A stretch of 64,000 nt of DNA from an uncultured Prevotella sp. (GCA_946998205.1 CAMPYJ010000002.1:1-64000), one strand, 5' to 3'; shown: positions 1-8,317, counted from the first letter of the stretch. Notes: generated from the letters alone by a model not told the origin. Numbers and translations: made by a program.

Positions 1-1
1 T

Positions 2-64
2 TATGATTATAACGGAACGGCTTCCACTCGTTTTTATGAATTAATAGAACACACCTATAAGTAA
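2..64 (+). CDS. 3' end of an upstream reading frame, probably Rhs tip 0
   Basis: An open frame enters from the left edge and stops at TAA 62-64, giving about 20 residues (YDYNGTASTRFYELIEHTYK). The next open segment (start 90) is in another frame but looks like a continuation, because codons upstream of its ATG read on sensibly (TYIYRGMPIGKDGFGH). I infer that the two pieces belong to one Rhs C-terminal toxin interrupted by a frameshift near 60. The conserved Rhs core would lie left of the window. Confidence 0.35.
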   Translation, partial: YDYNGTASTRFYELIEHTYK

Positions 65-89
65 TACTCAAACCTACATATATAGAGGA

Positions 90-398
90 ATGCCAATAGG
101 AAAAGATGGTTTCGGGCATATCTTATATTCATCCGGACGTGATATTGGCAATATGGCTGCTGGTATTGTTGCTGCAAAAAATGGTATTCCATGGAGTATC
201 GCTAGAGCTGCATTTGATGCTTACCAAACAAAAAATAATATGGATAATCACGGGTATTCTCTTGGCAATATAAATGTAGAGGGAAAGTCTACGCGAAATG
301 CAGAATATTACGGATGGTCGCAAATTTATAAATACTCAAATACTAAATCTGAAGCATCAAATCTTTGGAATAGTATTAAAAGATTCTTTTCTAAATAA
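90..398 (+). CDS. C-terminal toxin-like segment of Rhs tip 0
   Basis: This is 102 residues with no signal peptide. It reads like the end of a polymorphic-toxin C-terminus: an opening Gly-rich stretch (GKDGFGHILYSSGRDIGN), an Ala-rich helix (MAAGIVAAKNGIPWSIARAAF), then a polar tail with EGKSTRNAEYYGW. I do not recognise a catalytic motif. A lipoprotein gene begins 3 bp after its stop, the usual toxin/immunity spacing, and four further Rhs tips follow. The ATG at 90 may not be a genuine start, since the reading frame extends upstream to a stop at 45 and the preceding frame ends at 64. It could be the tail of a broken Rhs toxin or a free-standing small protein; I favour the former. Confidence 0.45.
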   Translation: MPIGKDGFGHILYSSGRDIGNMAAGIVAAKNGIPWSIARAAFDAYQTKNNMDNHGYSLGNINVEGKSTRNAEYYGWSQIYKYSNTKSEASNLWNSIKRFFSK

Positions 399-400
399 AA

Positions 401-841
401 ATGAAGTACATAATTATATATGCATTCGTTTTACTTCTTGTTGTTTCTTGTACAAACAAAAAGATAAAAAAACGATATTATTGTGATATGAATAATATTT
501 ATATATCCGTTGCCGAGGGTGATAAGTATGATAGTCTCATCATTGGGGATACAGATTCTATCATTATTCGCAAAACCAATGGTTATTATGGAGAGATCTT
601 GCTTTATTTTATTACCGAGACAGATACAATTTATGTAGATAACTTATATAAGAACATTTACAGGATACACCCACATTCCTTCTCTTATAAAACGATACGA
701 AGAGATGAGGCTCTTGATGTGTTGGATTCTTTCCCCATGAAAGGGAGGAATATCGGTATTGTGGGTAACGGGGCTGAGTATTATTCTTTCTCGGCAGAAA
801 AGAATGGTCGATACGTAAAAGATTTAGAGATTATCAAGTAA
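401..841 (+). CDS. small lipoprotein, putative immunity protein of tip 0
   Basis: This 146-residue protein starts with a lipoprotein signal: Lys at position 3, a hydrophobic core, then lipobox VVSC with Cys at about 17. The mature part is charged and beta-rich, with no domain I can name. The ATG lies 2 bp after the stop of the preceding toxin-like segment, which suggests translational coupling. Its position and small size fit an immunity protein, and the lipoprotein signal places it in the periplasm or at a membrane face, implying that the cognate toxin acts there. A non-immunity lipoprotein role cannot be excluded. Confidence 0.5.
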   Translation: MKYIIIYAFVLLLVVSCTNKKIKKRYYCDMNNIYISVAEGDKYDSLIIGDTDSIIIRKTNGYYGEILLYFITETDTIYVDNLYKNIYRIHPHSFSYKTIRRDEALDVLDSFPMKGRNIGIVGNGAEYYSFSAEKNGRYVKDLEIIK

Positions 842-846
842 ATTAT

Positions 847-854
847 TATCTTTG
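847..854 (+). promoter_or_regulatory. -7 box of Bacteroidota type (TATCTTTG)
   Basis: TATCTTTG fits TAnnTTTG and lies about 50 bp upstream of the DUF6078-like remnant. No TTTG is seen at the -33 position, so support is limited to the -7 element. Confidence 0.3.
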
Positions 855-902
855 TAGTTGTAAAAAAAATAAATTAACAGCTATATTTGAATAATCATAT
901 TT

Positions 903-1234
903 ATGCAGATTGAAGAAATCCCCTTCGGCTACGCCACATACAAAGAATGCGCGAAAGCAGCACACTGCCTTCGCCGCCAAGTTGCCCGACTGTATCAGTT
1001 GCAACCCGAACCGCCGCAACGAACTATTGCGTAACGCCCGCCTACGTAGCACAAGTAGCGAAAGGCGAAGCGTGCCGCGAGTTTCGCAGCGAGCGCGCTT
1101 TCTATTACGCCCAAAAGGGAGACCAGCTCATTTCGCCCGAGCAGCAGGCAGAAATAACAACAATATTCAATGAATACGAACTCCCCGCCCCACAATTCGA
1201 CAGCTACGAACAGCGCCCCGACTGGAAACAATGA
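903..1234 (+). pseudogene. frameshifted DUF6078-like remnant
   Basis: The frame from ATG 903 reads MQIEEIPFGYATYKECAKAA, then HCLRRQVARLYQ, and stops at 1032-1034. The other half continues in a different frame with TPAYVAQVAKGEACREFRSE and ends in FDSYEQRPDW before the stop at 1232-1234. The order Cys-rich N-terminus, CREFRSE, ISPEQQAEI, FDSYEQRPDW resembles the short Bacteroidota proteins annotated DUF6078 as I remember them. Relative to those it seems to lack an internal stretch and carries a one-base shift near 1025. The function of the family is unknown to me. The codon use is more GC-rich than the toxin genes to its left. Confidence 0.5.
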
Positions 1235-1316
1235 ATCGATATAACGCGCACATATACAACATGTTCAAGGCAGACAACACCGAACGAATGAATCGATACA
1301 ACGCACTAAATCATTT

Positions 1317-1437
1317 CGCAATAGTACTGCAGAGATTCTGCACCCGCGTTGCAGTCTCACTGCAGCACGCATGCAGTAACACTACAAGGCCTTTGCAGAA
1401 GAACTGCAAGACGTATGCAGTAATCGTGCAAACTAAG
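1317..1437. repeat. 11-bp phased TGCA array
   Basis: TGCA begins at 1328, 1339, 1350, 1361, 1372, 1394, 1405, 1416 and 1427. The missing phase at 1383 is TACA and the one at 1317 is CGCA. Eleven consecutive units therefore keep an exact 11-bp period while the 7 bases between are mostly free (often G first). The array sits between the DUF6078-like remnant and Rhs tip A. A 69-codon frame crosses it, but this is a by-product of the periodicity. Confidence 0.85.
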
Positions 1438-1464
1438 TAAATTAAAATTCTTCGATGATATACA

Positions 1465-3855
1465 ATGAACAATACGAGTACACGGAACAACCTCAACTAC
1501 GCATCGGGCGGCGAAGCCTACTATTACGGCAGACAGGGCGAGGTCGTTAAGACCGTCCGAACGGTCATGGCGAGCCTTGCCGACATACGTACCTATATCT
1601 ATGGCGCCACTTACGACAGCTGGAACCGCGTACGTACGATAACCTATCCCGACGGCGAGGTGGTTACTTACCATTACAACGCAGCAGGACAAGTGGAAAG
1701 TCTTACGAGCAACAAGCTCGGCAAGGAGGAAACTCTTGTCGAGAAGATAGGCTACGATAAAGATGGCCATACCGTTTACACTAAGCTCGGCAACGGCACG
1801 GAAAGCCGCTACACTTACGACAAGCAGCGCGAGCGTTTGCAGGAGATGACGCTCACTTCGGCGAGGAATACCATCATGCAGAACAAATACAAGTACGACT
1901 TGGTGGATAATATCCTCGGCATCACGAACAATTCCGACCCGCAGAACATCGCCGAGAAGAACAAGGCGAAACTCGGCGGGGCATACAGCCACAGCTATAC
2001 CTACGATGACATCAACCGATTGATTTCGGCAAACGGCAAGGCCAAGACGGCGTCGTATCGGCTCGATATGACCTACGGCATCATGGGCGAGCCGCTCACC
2101 AAGAAGCAAAAGGTGGATTCGAGCAAGGTGGCACAGTCGTATGCGTTTGCTTATCTGTACGAGGATAGCGATCACCCGACGGCACCCTCGCAAATCGGGC
2201 ATAACCATTATACTTACGATGCTAACGGAAATCCTTTAACGGTAACGAACGACTCGACGAGCGAGACGCGCGAAATGTACTGGGACGAGGACAACCGGCT
2301 GATGGTGCTTTCGGATAACGGCAAAACGAGTCGTTATACCTACAATGCCGGCGGCGAACGGATTATCAAGAGTCATGGAACCATGGAGGGCGTCTATATC
2401 AACGGCGCACCGCAAGGAATCACTTTCCATGAACATGACGACTATACGCTTTACCCTGCATCTATTATCAGCATCAACAAGAACCGCTTTACCAAGCATT
2501 ACTTTATCGGTGACAAACGTATCGCCTCTAAAATCGGCACAGGGCAGTTCAATAATGTTTATGGCATCAATGGCAACAACGTTACGGCAGGTCAGAAAGA
2601 CTATGCCACTCGTATGATGCAGATAGAGAAGCAGCGCGAGGAGTATTATAAGTCGCTCGGTACACCACCCGGAGTACCAACAATGAAAGGAGCCACGGCA
2701 GATCCCGACAACACCGGTCGCGGTTATAACGAGATTATCGGGGATTTGGGTGACCACTCTGTACCTGAAGGTTGGGTGCAACGGCCGAAGTTCAACGAGA
2801 AAGGAGATGTTCCCGGCCCGCCCATTCAATGGCAGAAGCCCGAAGATCCTGATAATGCGCAACCGGGTTATGGTTATGTCCCTGCCGACACCACCAACAC
2901 CGAGGACATCTTCTTTTATCACAGTGACCATCTCGGAAGTACATCATATATTACCGATGCCAATGCCAACATCACCCAGTTTGATGCTTATCTGCCCTAC
3001 GGCGAACTGCTCGTGGATGAGCACACATCCTCAGAGGAGATGCCGTACAAATTCAACGGCAAACAGTTTGATGAGGAGACTGGCTTGTATTATTACGGTG
3101 CAAGGTACTTGAACCCCGTTACGAGTCTGTGGTATGGAGTAGATCCGTTGGCAGAGAAGTACCCAGATGAAAGTGTATATGCTTATACGCATAATAACCC
3201 TGTTAAGTTTGTAGATCCAAATGGTAAAGTCGCTTGGATTGCGGTTGGTGCTTTAGCTGGGGGAGTAATAAATGCAGGTATTGCAGCATACCAAGGAAAA
3301 TCCGCTAGAGAGATTGCTGGAGCAGCAGTAAGTGGCGCAGTAAATGGAGCTCTAATTGCAAGCGGTGCTGGCCTTGTGACAACCGCCGTAGGTGGTACTA
3401 TTGCCTCTTTAGGAGAAACATTGATAGGAAAAGGACATGTAAACAAAAGAGATATTGCAGAAAGTGTAGTTAGTAATGTTGTAAGCGCAGGTATTGGTGC
3501 TGGAGTGGGTAAAATTATAGGAAAAGGGGCAACAAAGTTGACGGCAAAGGTTGCAAATAAATATGCATCATCAGTTGTTCGTCAAGCTTTTCGTAAAGAA
3601 GTAAAAAGTGAAATCAAAAGAACATTGGGTACAACTTCTGGAAAATATGCAAAACAGCTTGCTAATAGAATGGTTAATCGAAGAGTGAGTGTTAATCGTC
3701 AATTTGATAGTCATCTTGTTCTTTTTGGAAAAAATGCCACTAATTACCCTGTACAAACAGCAATTGGCGTGGCAGTAGGAAAAACGACACCTTCAATGTT
3801 TTCATATGGTTATTCAACTTATAAAAGGTTTACTTCTAATGGCAAAAGATTTTAA
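1465..3855 (+). CDS. orphan Rhs tip A: truncated RHS core plus C-terminal toxin
   Basis: The 796-residue product lacks the N-terminal part of a full Rhs protein. Recognisable homology begins at about residue 12 (ASGGEAYYYG), aligning inside the core of tip D. YD-type repeats fill residues about 12-330, then come FFYHSDHLGSTSYI, LPYGELL, FNGKQFDEETGLYYYGARY and the closing NPVKFVDPNGK near residue 585. After that the composition turns AT-rich and variable: a Gly/Ala hydrophobic stretch typical of pretoxin regions, then a basic helix-rich end. The toxin activity is not recognisable. There is no signal peptide or T6SS/T9SS targeting domain in the fragment. The core is more GC-rich than tips B-D, so it seems older or of a different origin. 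It overlaps the next gene by 17 bp. Confidence 0.8.
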   Translation: MNNTSTRNNLNYASGGEAYYYGRQGEVVKTVRTVMASLADIRTYIYGATYDSWNRVRTITYPDGEVVTYHYNAAGQVESLTSNKLGKEETLVEKIGYDKDGHTVYTKLGNGTESRYTYDKQRERLQEMTLTSARNTIMQNKYKYDLVDNILGITNNSDPQNIAEKNKAKLGGAYSHSYTYDDINRLISANGKAKTASYRLDMTYGIMGEPLTKKQKVDSSKVAQSYAFAYLYEDSDHPTAPSQIGHNHYTYDANGNPLTVTNDSTSETREMYWDEDNRLMVLSDNGKTSRYTYNAGGERIIKSHGTMEGVYINGAPQGITFHEHDDYTLYPASIISINKNRFTKHYFIGDKRIASKIGTGQFNNVYGINGNNVTAGQKDYATRMMQIEKQREEYYKSLGTPPGVPTMKGATADPDNTGRGYNEIIGDLGDHSVPEGWVQRPKFNEKGDVPGPPIQWQKPEDPDNAQPGYGYVPADTTNTEDIFFYHSDHLGSTSYITDANANITQFDAYLPYGELLVDEHTSSEEMPYKFNGKQFDEETGLYYYGARYLNPVTSLWYGVDPLAEKYPDESVYAYTHNNPVKFVDPNGKVAWIAVGALAGGVINAGIAAYQGKSAREIAGAAVSGAVNGALIASGAGLVTTAVGGTIASLGETLIGKGHVNKRDIAESVVSNVVSAGIGAGVGKIIGKGATKLTAKVANKYASSVVRQAFRKEVKSEIKRTLGTTSGKYAKQLANRMVNRRVSVNRQFDSHLVLFGKNATNYPVQTAIGVAVGKTTPSMFSYGYSTYKRFTSNGKRF

Positions 3856-4312
3856 TATATATACATATCCTACCTTTTTTTCATTGTTACTGATAATGCT
3901 AATACCATTTGCATTATCAGTAGATGATATTATGAATAATCACCAAAGCAATATGAAAATAATACTTTTGATTTCAGTATTTATAATCATTATTCTTATT
4001 TATGGATTAGTAAAAACTCGCAATAGAAAAATAGTCATAAATGAGTTGGGCTTATTAATTACAGAAAAGGAAGGAAATATGAAGATTTCATGGAAGGAAA
4101 TATCGCACATATTTTTTTGTTCAACAACAATTTGGGGGCTATATGTAAAAATAACTTTTACTAATCGAAGGGATCCTTTAATTATTGACTTTGGGAAAAG
4201 CAGTTTGTGGAGTGTTAATTTTTATCGTTTTCGGATAGCCATATTGGCGTTTTCGCATAAAAAGGATATAATAGTTGTAAAATCTAATCAATGGTATCTA
4301 AAGCTAATATAA
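3839..4312 (+). CDS. two-TM membrane protein, putative immunity to toxin A
   Basis: I chose ATG 3839, which overlaps the end of Rhs tip A by 17 bp (translational coupling), giving 157 residues. An in-frame start at 3806 exists but lies deeper in the toxin gene. Two hydrophobic segments (about residues 10-27 and 40-58) are followed by a soluble C-terminal half with alternating beta-strand-like character, resembling small bacterial PH-like membrane proteins. Its place directly after a toxin C-terminus suggests an inner-membrane immunity protein, in which case toxin A would act at or through the membrane. No named family is recognised. Confidence 0.55.
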   Translation: MAKDFNIYTYPTFFSLLLIMLIPFALSVDDIMNNHQSNMKIILLISVFIIIILIYGLVKTRNRKIVINELGLLITEKEGNMKISWKEISHIFFCSTTIWGLYVKITFTNRRDPLIIDFGKSSLWSVNFYRFRIAILAFSHKKDIIVVKSNQWYLKLI

Positions 4313-4344
4313 AAAAATAAATACATAGATGGAGAAAAGACCAC

Positions 4345-5919
4345 ATGCTTATATTTGGTAATAGCAAGACAAGCTGCTACACCTATAACACAGGTGGTCA
4401 GCGCATCATGAAGAATTACGGTACGATGGAGGGTGTGTATATCAATGGTGCACCGCAGGGAATCACCTTGACAAATGTCGACTTCAGGCTGCACCAAGAC
4501 AAAATGAGCAAGCTCTTTTGTGCTTGGTTTGCACTGAAGTTCCACGAGACGGATAACTTCACGCTTTATCCTGCAAGTATCCTCTCTGTCAACAAGAATC
4601 GCTTTACAAAGCATTACTTCATTGGTGACAAACGAGTTGCTTCAAGGATAGGAACAGGCCTGTTCAATAATGTCTATGGGCGTAACGGCTCATACGTAAC
4701 GGCTGGTCAGCAGGACTATGCTGAACGTATGAATCAGATACAGAAGCAGAAAGAGGCATACTATAAGCAGCAGGGCATTGCTCCTGGTGTACCTACAGAG
4801 AAGGGTGCGTATGGTGATCCAGAGAACACTGGTGTAGGGTATAATGCCGTCCTCACCGAACTCGGCAACCATGATGTGCCACAGGGTTGGATTCAGACTC
4901 CGAAGCCGAACACCACACCAAATACCAACCCTGGTCCACCTGTAAGCTGGAACGACCCAAGCAACCCTGATGATCCACAGGCTGGTTATGGTTATATTCC
5001 AAACGACACTACGAAAGAAGAAATCTTCTTCTATCACAGTGACCACCTCGGTAGTACATCTTACATCACAGATGATAAAGCCAACATCACGCAGTATGAT
5101 GCTTACCTACCGTACGGCGAACTGTTAGTTGATGAGCATAATAGCAGTGAAGAACTGCCATATAAGTTCAATGGTAAACAGTTCGATGATGAGACTGGCC
5201 TGTACTATTACGGTGCAAGGTACTTGAACCCTGTTACCTGTCTGTGGTATGGGGTGGATCCGCTGGCAGAGAAGTATAAAGAAATAGGTTCTTATGTTTA
5301 TTGTGCAGACAATCCAATAAATTTATTTGATCCTGATGGTCAGAAGTTTATATACAATGCTCAAGGAAAATTCTTAAGGAAAGAAGGAAAAGATAATCTT
5401 GTATATATTGAACGAGATGGTAAATTGACTCAGTTAATTGATCATGGAAATGGTATGACAGATGAACAGTTTAATATTGCTGCTCATATTGTAGATGTAG
5501 AATCGAGTGATGCCCCAAATGAAAGCTTGTGGATTGCACATGCAGCTAATAATGCAGTTGATGATAAAGATGTGAATTACGCACATGTAAGAGTAAAAGG
5601 AGGGCCTAGAGTAAAGAACCATTCTTTATATGAACAACTGAATGATCAAAATTATTCGACTACTCCTGCATCAGCAAGAGTTGCTTATGATAAAGATTAT
5701 CTTACAAGTTCTACAAGAACTACTGCAAGAGCAGGTATAATAGATGCATTACAATCAGATATTGATCCAACTCATGGTGCAACGTTGTGGGACGGAACAG
5801 ATTTTGCAACTAAAGGGCTTAGCCATCCAAAATTTAGACAGTATAATAAAATAACAATACCAGATAATATCAGAAAAGATTATGTTTATCGAAATGAAAG
5901 CTATTTACAGAGGATATAA
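4345..5919 (+). CDS. orphan Rhs tip B: core fragment plus damaged toxin domain
   Basis: The 524-residue frame contains only the last third of the Rhs core: homology starts at KTSCYTYNTGGQRIMKNYG and runs through YHSDHLGSTSYITD and GLYYYGARYLNP to DNPINLFDPDGQ (around residue 332). A 24-residue stretch absent from tips C and D follows GAPQGIT and is encoded by an inserted palindrome (4468-4539). The C-terminal domain shares with tip C an acidic ESS motif and the signature WDGTDFATKGLSHPK. The frame stops at 5917-5919, but conserved sequence goes on to 6048, so the toxin appears to have lost its end through indels. The core is almost identical in DNA to tips C and D. Confidence 0.75.
   Translation: MLIFGNSKTSCYTYNTGGQRIMKNYGTMEGVYINGAPQGITLTNVDFRLHQDKMSKLFCAWFALKFHETDNFTLYPASILSVNKNRFTKHYFIGDKRVASRIGTGLFNNVYGRNGSYVTAGQQDYAERMNQIQKQKEAYYKQQGIAPGVPTEKGAYGDPENTGVGYNAVLTELGNHDVPQGWIQTPKPNTTPNTNPGPPVSWNDPSNPDDPQAGYGYIPNDTTKEEIFFYHSDHLGSTSYITDDKANITQYDAYLPYGELLVDEHNSSEELPYKFNGKQFDDETGLYYYGARYLNPVTCLWYGVDPLAEKYKEIGSYVYCADNPINLFDPDGQKFIYNAQGKFLRKEGKDNLVYIERDGKLTQLIDHGNGMTDEQFNIAAHIVDVESSDAPNESLWIAHAANNAVDDKDVNYAHVRVKGGPRVKNHSLYEQLNDQNYSTTPASARVAYDKDYLTSSTRTTARAGIIDALQSDIDPTHGATLWDGTDFATKGLSHPKFRQYNKITIPDNIRKDYVYRNESYLQRI
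4372..5275 (+). repeat. Rhs core direct repeat, copy in tip B
   Basis: This segment of about 0.9 kb, apart from its 72-bp insertion, matches 6665-7505 and 9978-10830 almost base for base. It is a ready substrate for homologous recombination among tips. Confidence 0.75.
4481..4540. mobile_element. 60-bp imperfect palindrome inserted in frame in Rhs tip B
   Basis: The segment starts ACTTCAGGCTGCACCAAG and ends CTTGGTTTGCACTGAAGT, and folds into one long hairpin around GAGCAAGCTC. Compared with the same place in tips C and D (GGAATCAC then TTCCACGAG), 72 bp have been gained at about 4468-4539. Because 72 is a multiple of 3 the frame stays open. It looks like a small MITE or REP-type element; no second copy was found in this window. 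Confidence 0.65.
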
Positions 5920-5925
5920 TCAAAG

Positions 5926-6048
5926 ATGCGGGTGTCACCCGTTTTTGAGAGGAATGGAATTTTTATTCATGATGGCAAAAGTACAGCAAAATTCTCTCTA
6001 ATAGCGACAGGTTCATTTGGTAGAACTATATTTTGGCATAAAAAATAA
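5926..6048 (+). pseudogene. detached 3' end of toxin B
   Basis: In the same frame as tip B but after its stop, the sequence encodes SPVFERNGIFIHDGKSTAKF and ends GSFGRTIFWHKK. The end of toxin C has the matching HGRTMFW. Between about 5908 and 5947 a different frame reads TEDIIKDAGVTRF, which joins both halves if one base is added near 5908 and one T removed from the T5 run at 5942-5946. I infer two compensating frameshifts in one ancestral toxin gene. A sequencing error in the homopolymer is the alternative explanation. Confidence 0.5.
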
Positions 6049-6054
6049 TTTTAT

Positions 6055-6597
6055 ATGAAAAAGTTTATTCTTATTTTATTCATTATTATTTTTTCAGCTC
6101 CTAGTATAAATGGGAAAGCTCAAAGAAAATGGCAAGGATATTTAATTCCACAAGAGTATGTTATTGTTGATAGCCTTACCTTAAATGGACAGAATACCCA
6201 AATAGCTATATTTAGCCCTTATAGTATGACAGCTGACGGTTGTGAAAAATACGTTGATAAAGGGGAAAATAGGATTCTTTTGATTAAGCGTGATTCTCAC
6301 TTTTATAGATTTGATAATGTTATATCTAATGACGTTTATGGTTATATTGATGGGAACGAAAGTCTTAAAGAAAATGGGAATGGATTTGAATTGTGGTTTG
6401 AAAAAGGGCAGAGTTGTACTTTTGAGTATCACATTTATATTGGATTTTTTAATTCAAAAATTAAAATAACGCACATTACATTAATTACTTTATGTAATGA
6501 TAAAAAGAAGGTAAAAAATATAAGATATAAAAACTTTTTACTTAAGAATTTTCATCGGAATTTAATCGATAAATTAAAAAATAAATATAGCATGTAA
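6055..6597 (+). CDS. secreted protein, putative immunity to toxin B
   Basis: This 180-residue protein has an N-terminal signal peptide (two Lys, an Ile/Leu/Phe core, cleavage near Ala after NGKAQ), so it should be periplasmic. The mature part is beta-rich and charged. No family was recognised. It starts 6 bp after the end of the toxin B remnant, in the standard immunity position. If immunity is right, toxin B acts in the periplasm, which agrees with the signal-bearing immunity gene of the related toxin C. The very low GC content is typical of imported toxin/immunity modules. Confidence 0.5.
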   Translation: MKKFILILFIIIFSAPSINGKAQRKWQGYLIPQEYVIVDSLTLNGQNTQIAIFSPYSMTADGCEKYVDKGENRILLIKRDSHFYRFDNVISNDVYGYIDGNESLKENGNGFELWFEKGQSCTFEYHIYIGFFNSKIKITHITLITLCNDKKKVKNIRYKNFLLKNFHRNLIDKLKNKYSM

Positions 6598-6628
6598 TCT
6601 ATTAGAAAGATATTTATCTTATGATCAT

Positions 6629-8314
6629 ATGCTATACTGGGATGAGGAGAACCGCCTGATGGTACTCTCTGATAATGGCAAGACGAGTCGTTACACTTAC
6701 AATGCTGCTGGTGAACGCATCATGAAGAGTTACGGTACGATGGAGGGTGTGTATATCAATGGTGCGCCGCAGGGAATCACGTTCCACGAGACGGATAACT
6801 TCACGCTCTACCCTGCTTCGATAATCAGCATCAACAAGAACCGCTTCACAAAACATTACTTCCTTGGTGACAAACGAGTTGCTTCAAGAATAGGAACAGG
6901 TCTGTTTAACAACGTCTATGGACGTAACGGCTCTTACGTTACTGCTGGTCAGCAGGACTATGCAGAGCGTATGAATCAGATACAGACACAGAAGGAGGCA
7001 TACTATAAGCAGCAGGGTATTGCTCCTGGTGTACCTACAATGAAGGGTGCGTATGGTGACCCAGAGAACACGGGTGTTGGCTATAATGCTGTTCTCACGG
7101 AACTTGGTAACCATGATGTGCCACAGGGTTGGATTCAGACTCCACGCCCTAACACCACACCGAATACCAACCCCGGTCCACCTGTAAGCTGGAACGACCC
7201 AATCAATCCTGATGACCCACAGGCTGGTTATGGCTATATTCCAAATGACACTACGAAAGAGGAAACCTTCTTCTATCATAGTGACCACCTCGGTAGCACG
7301 TCTTACATCACAGATGACCACGCTAACATCACACAGTATGATGCTTACCTACCTTATGGGGAGCTATTAGTTGACGAACACTCATCAAGTGAGGAGATGC
7401 CATATAAGTTTAATGGTAAGGAGTTTGACGAGGAAACTGGCTTGTACTACTACGGTGCAAGGTACATGAATCCCGTTGCAAGTCTGTGGTATGGAGTGGA
7501 TCCACTGACAGAAACCTACGAGAATATATCTGCATATATATATTGTCATTCTAGTCCAATTATCTTGTTAGATTCAGATGGACAAGGGGATTATTATACG
7601 TCAAATGGTGTTTTACAGGGGAAGGATAAATTCCAAGATAATAAAGCTTACCTTATTGCTTCGGCAACGAAAGATAAGGACGGAAATTTCATTAATCCGA
7701 AACTATTGCCAGTGACAAACTCTGTGTTAAATCAATATGCAAATACAGTAGCCCAAGAGTCTTCTGGGGATAAATTAGAATCTTATGCACTTGCAAGTGC
7801 AATATCGAATTTAGCTGCCTACAAGAAAAAAAGTATTTCCAAAACTCTTCAAACTGAGGGTATTTACGGATATAGGGACGGCGGAAGTTCTACAGCTTAC
7901 AATAAGAATGCAGAATACAGCATGGAAGCGGTTATTAACGCCTTGTCTGGTGGAAAAGATTATTCTAATGGTGCAATAAGATGGGACGGTTTTGATTTGG
8001 CGGCTAGAGGTTTCGGTCATCCTAAGCCTCGTATGTCTGGGGTAGATATTAGTGGACCTAATTTTCTTGCATTTAAAAAAGCTTGGCCTAATAATTTTAT
8101 AAGTAAGTTTAGTGGAGGAAAATATACTTCTTTTTCTTCTAACTTTAGTTCTGGAAGGCATCCTGCGGATAGTGGAGCGAATAAAGGATATGTATTATAT
8201 TCTGCCTCTGCTGTGCATGGAAGAACAATGTTTTGGAAAGCAAATTTGAATGCAACTCGAACAGTCATAAGAAATGGACAGAAAAAAGTTGAAACGTATA
8301 AGTATTCTTTTTAA
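6629..8314 (+). CDS. orphan Rhs tip C: core fragment plus complete toxin domain
   Basis: The 561-residue product begins inside the Rhs core at YWDEENRLMVLSDNGKTSRY, so the first half or more of a normal Rhs is missing. The core continues through YHSDHLGSTSYITD and FNGKEFDEETGLYYYGARY to SSPIILLDSDGQ (residue about 319). The toxin part (about residues 320-561) has an acidic segment VAQESSGDKLESYALASAIS followed by YSNGAIRWDGFDLAARGFGH and ends near HGRTMFW. An invariant Glu in an Ala-rich helix recalls lysozyme-like or SleB-like wall hydrolases, but I cannot prove that fold. The lipoprotein gene that follows points to a periplasmic target. Start ATG 6629 is chosen for lack of any better upstream start. 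Confidence 0.75.
   Translation: MLYWDEENRLMVLSDNGKTSRYTYNAAGERIMKSYGTMEGVYINGAPQGITFHETDNFTLYPASIISINKNRFTKHYFLGDKRVASRIGTGLFNNVYGRNGSYVTAGQQDYAERMNQIQTQKEAYYKQQGIAPGVPTMKGAYGDPENTGVGYNAVLTELGNHDVPQGWIQTPRPNTTPNTNPGPPVSWNDPINPDDPQAGYGYIPNDTTKEETFFYHSDHLGSTSYITDDHANITQYDAYLPYGELLVDEHSSSEEMPYKFNGKEFDEETGLYYYGARYMNPVASLWYGVDPLTETYENISAYIYCHSSPIILLDSDGQGDYYTSNGVLQGKDKFQDNKAYLIASATKDKDGNFINPKLLPVTNSVLNQYANTVAQESSGDKLESYALASAISNLAAYKKKSISKTLQTEGIYGYRDGGSSTAYNKNAEYSMEAVINALSGGKDYSNGAIRWDGFDLAARGFGHPKPRMSGVDISGPNFLAFKKAWPNNFISKFSGGKYTSFSSNFSSGRHPADSGANKGYVLYSASAVHGRTMFWKANLNATRTVIRNGQKKVETYKYSF
6665..7505 (+). repeat. Rhs core direct repeat, copy in tip C
   Basis: Near-identical to 4372-5275 (without its insertion) and 9978-10830; the identity ends where the toxin-specific sequence starts. 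Confidence 0.75.
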
Positions 8315-8317
8315 AAT

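Noticed and set aside
1317..1437. Possible CRISPR array
   Set aside because: Repeat unit is 11 bp with only 4 fixed bases; no 24-40 bp repeats, unique spacers or cas genes. The same applies to the 8-, 9- and 22-bp arrays.
1231..1440. 69-codon plus-strand frame over the TGCA array
   Set aside because: Its Leu-Gln/Cys-rich sequence is simply the 11-bp repeat read in three frames; no homology or start context.
1357..2208. 283-codon minus-strand frame
   Set aside because: Lies antisense to Rhs tip A, whose motifs are clear; the open antisense frame follows from GC-rich codon bias.
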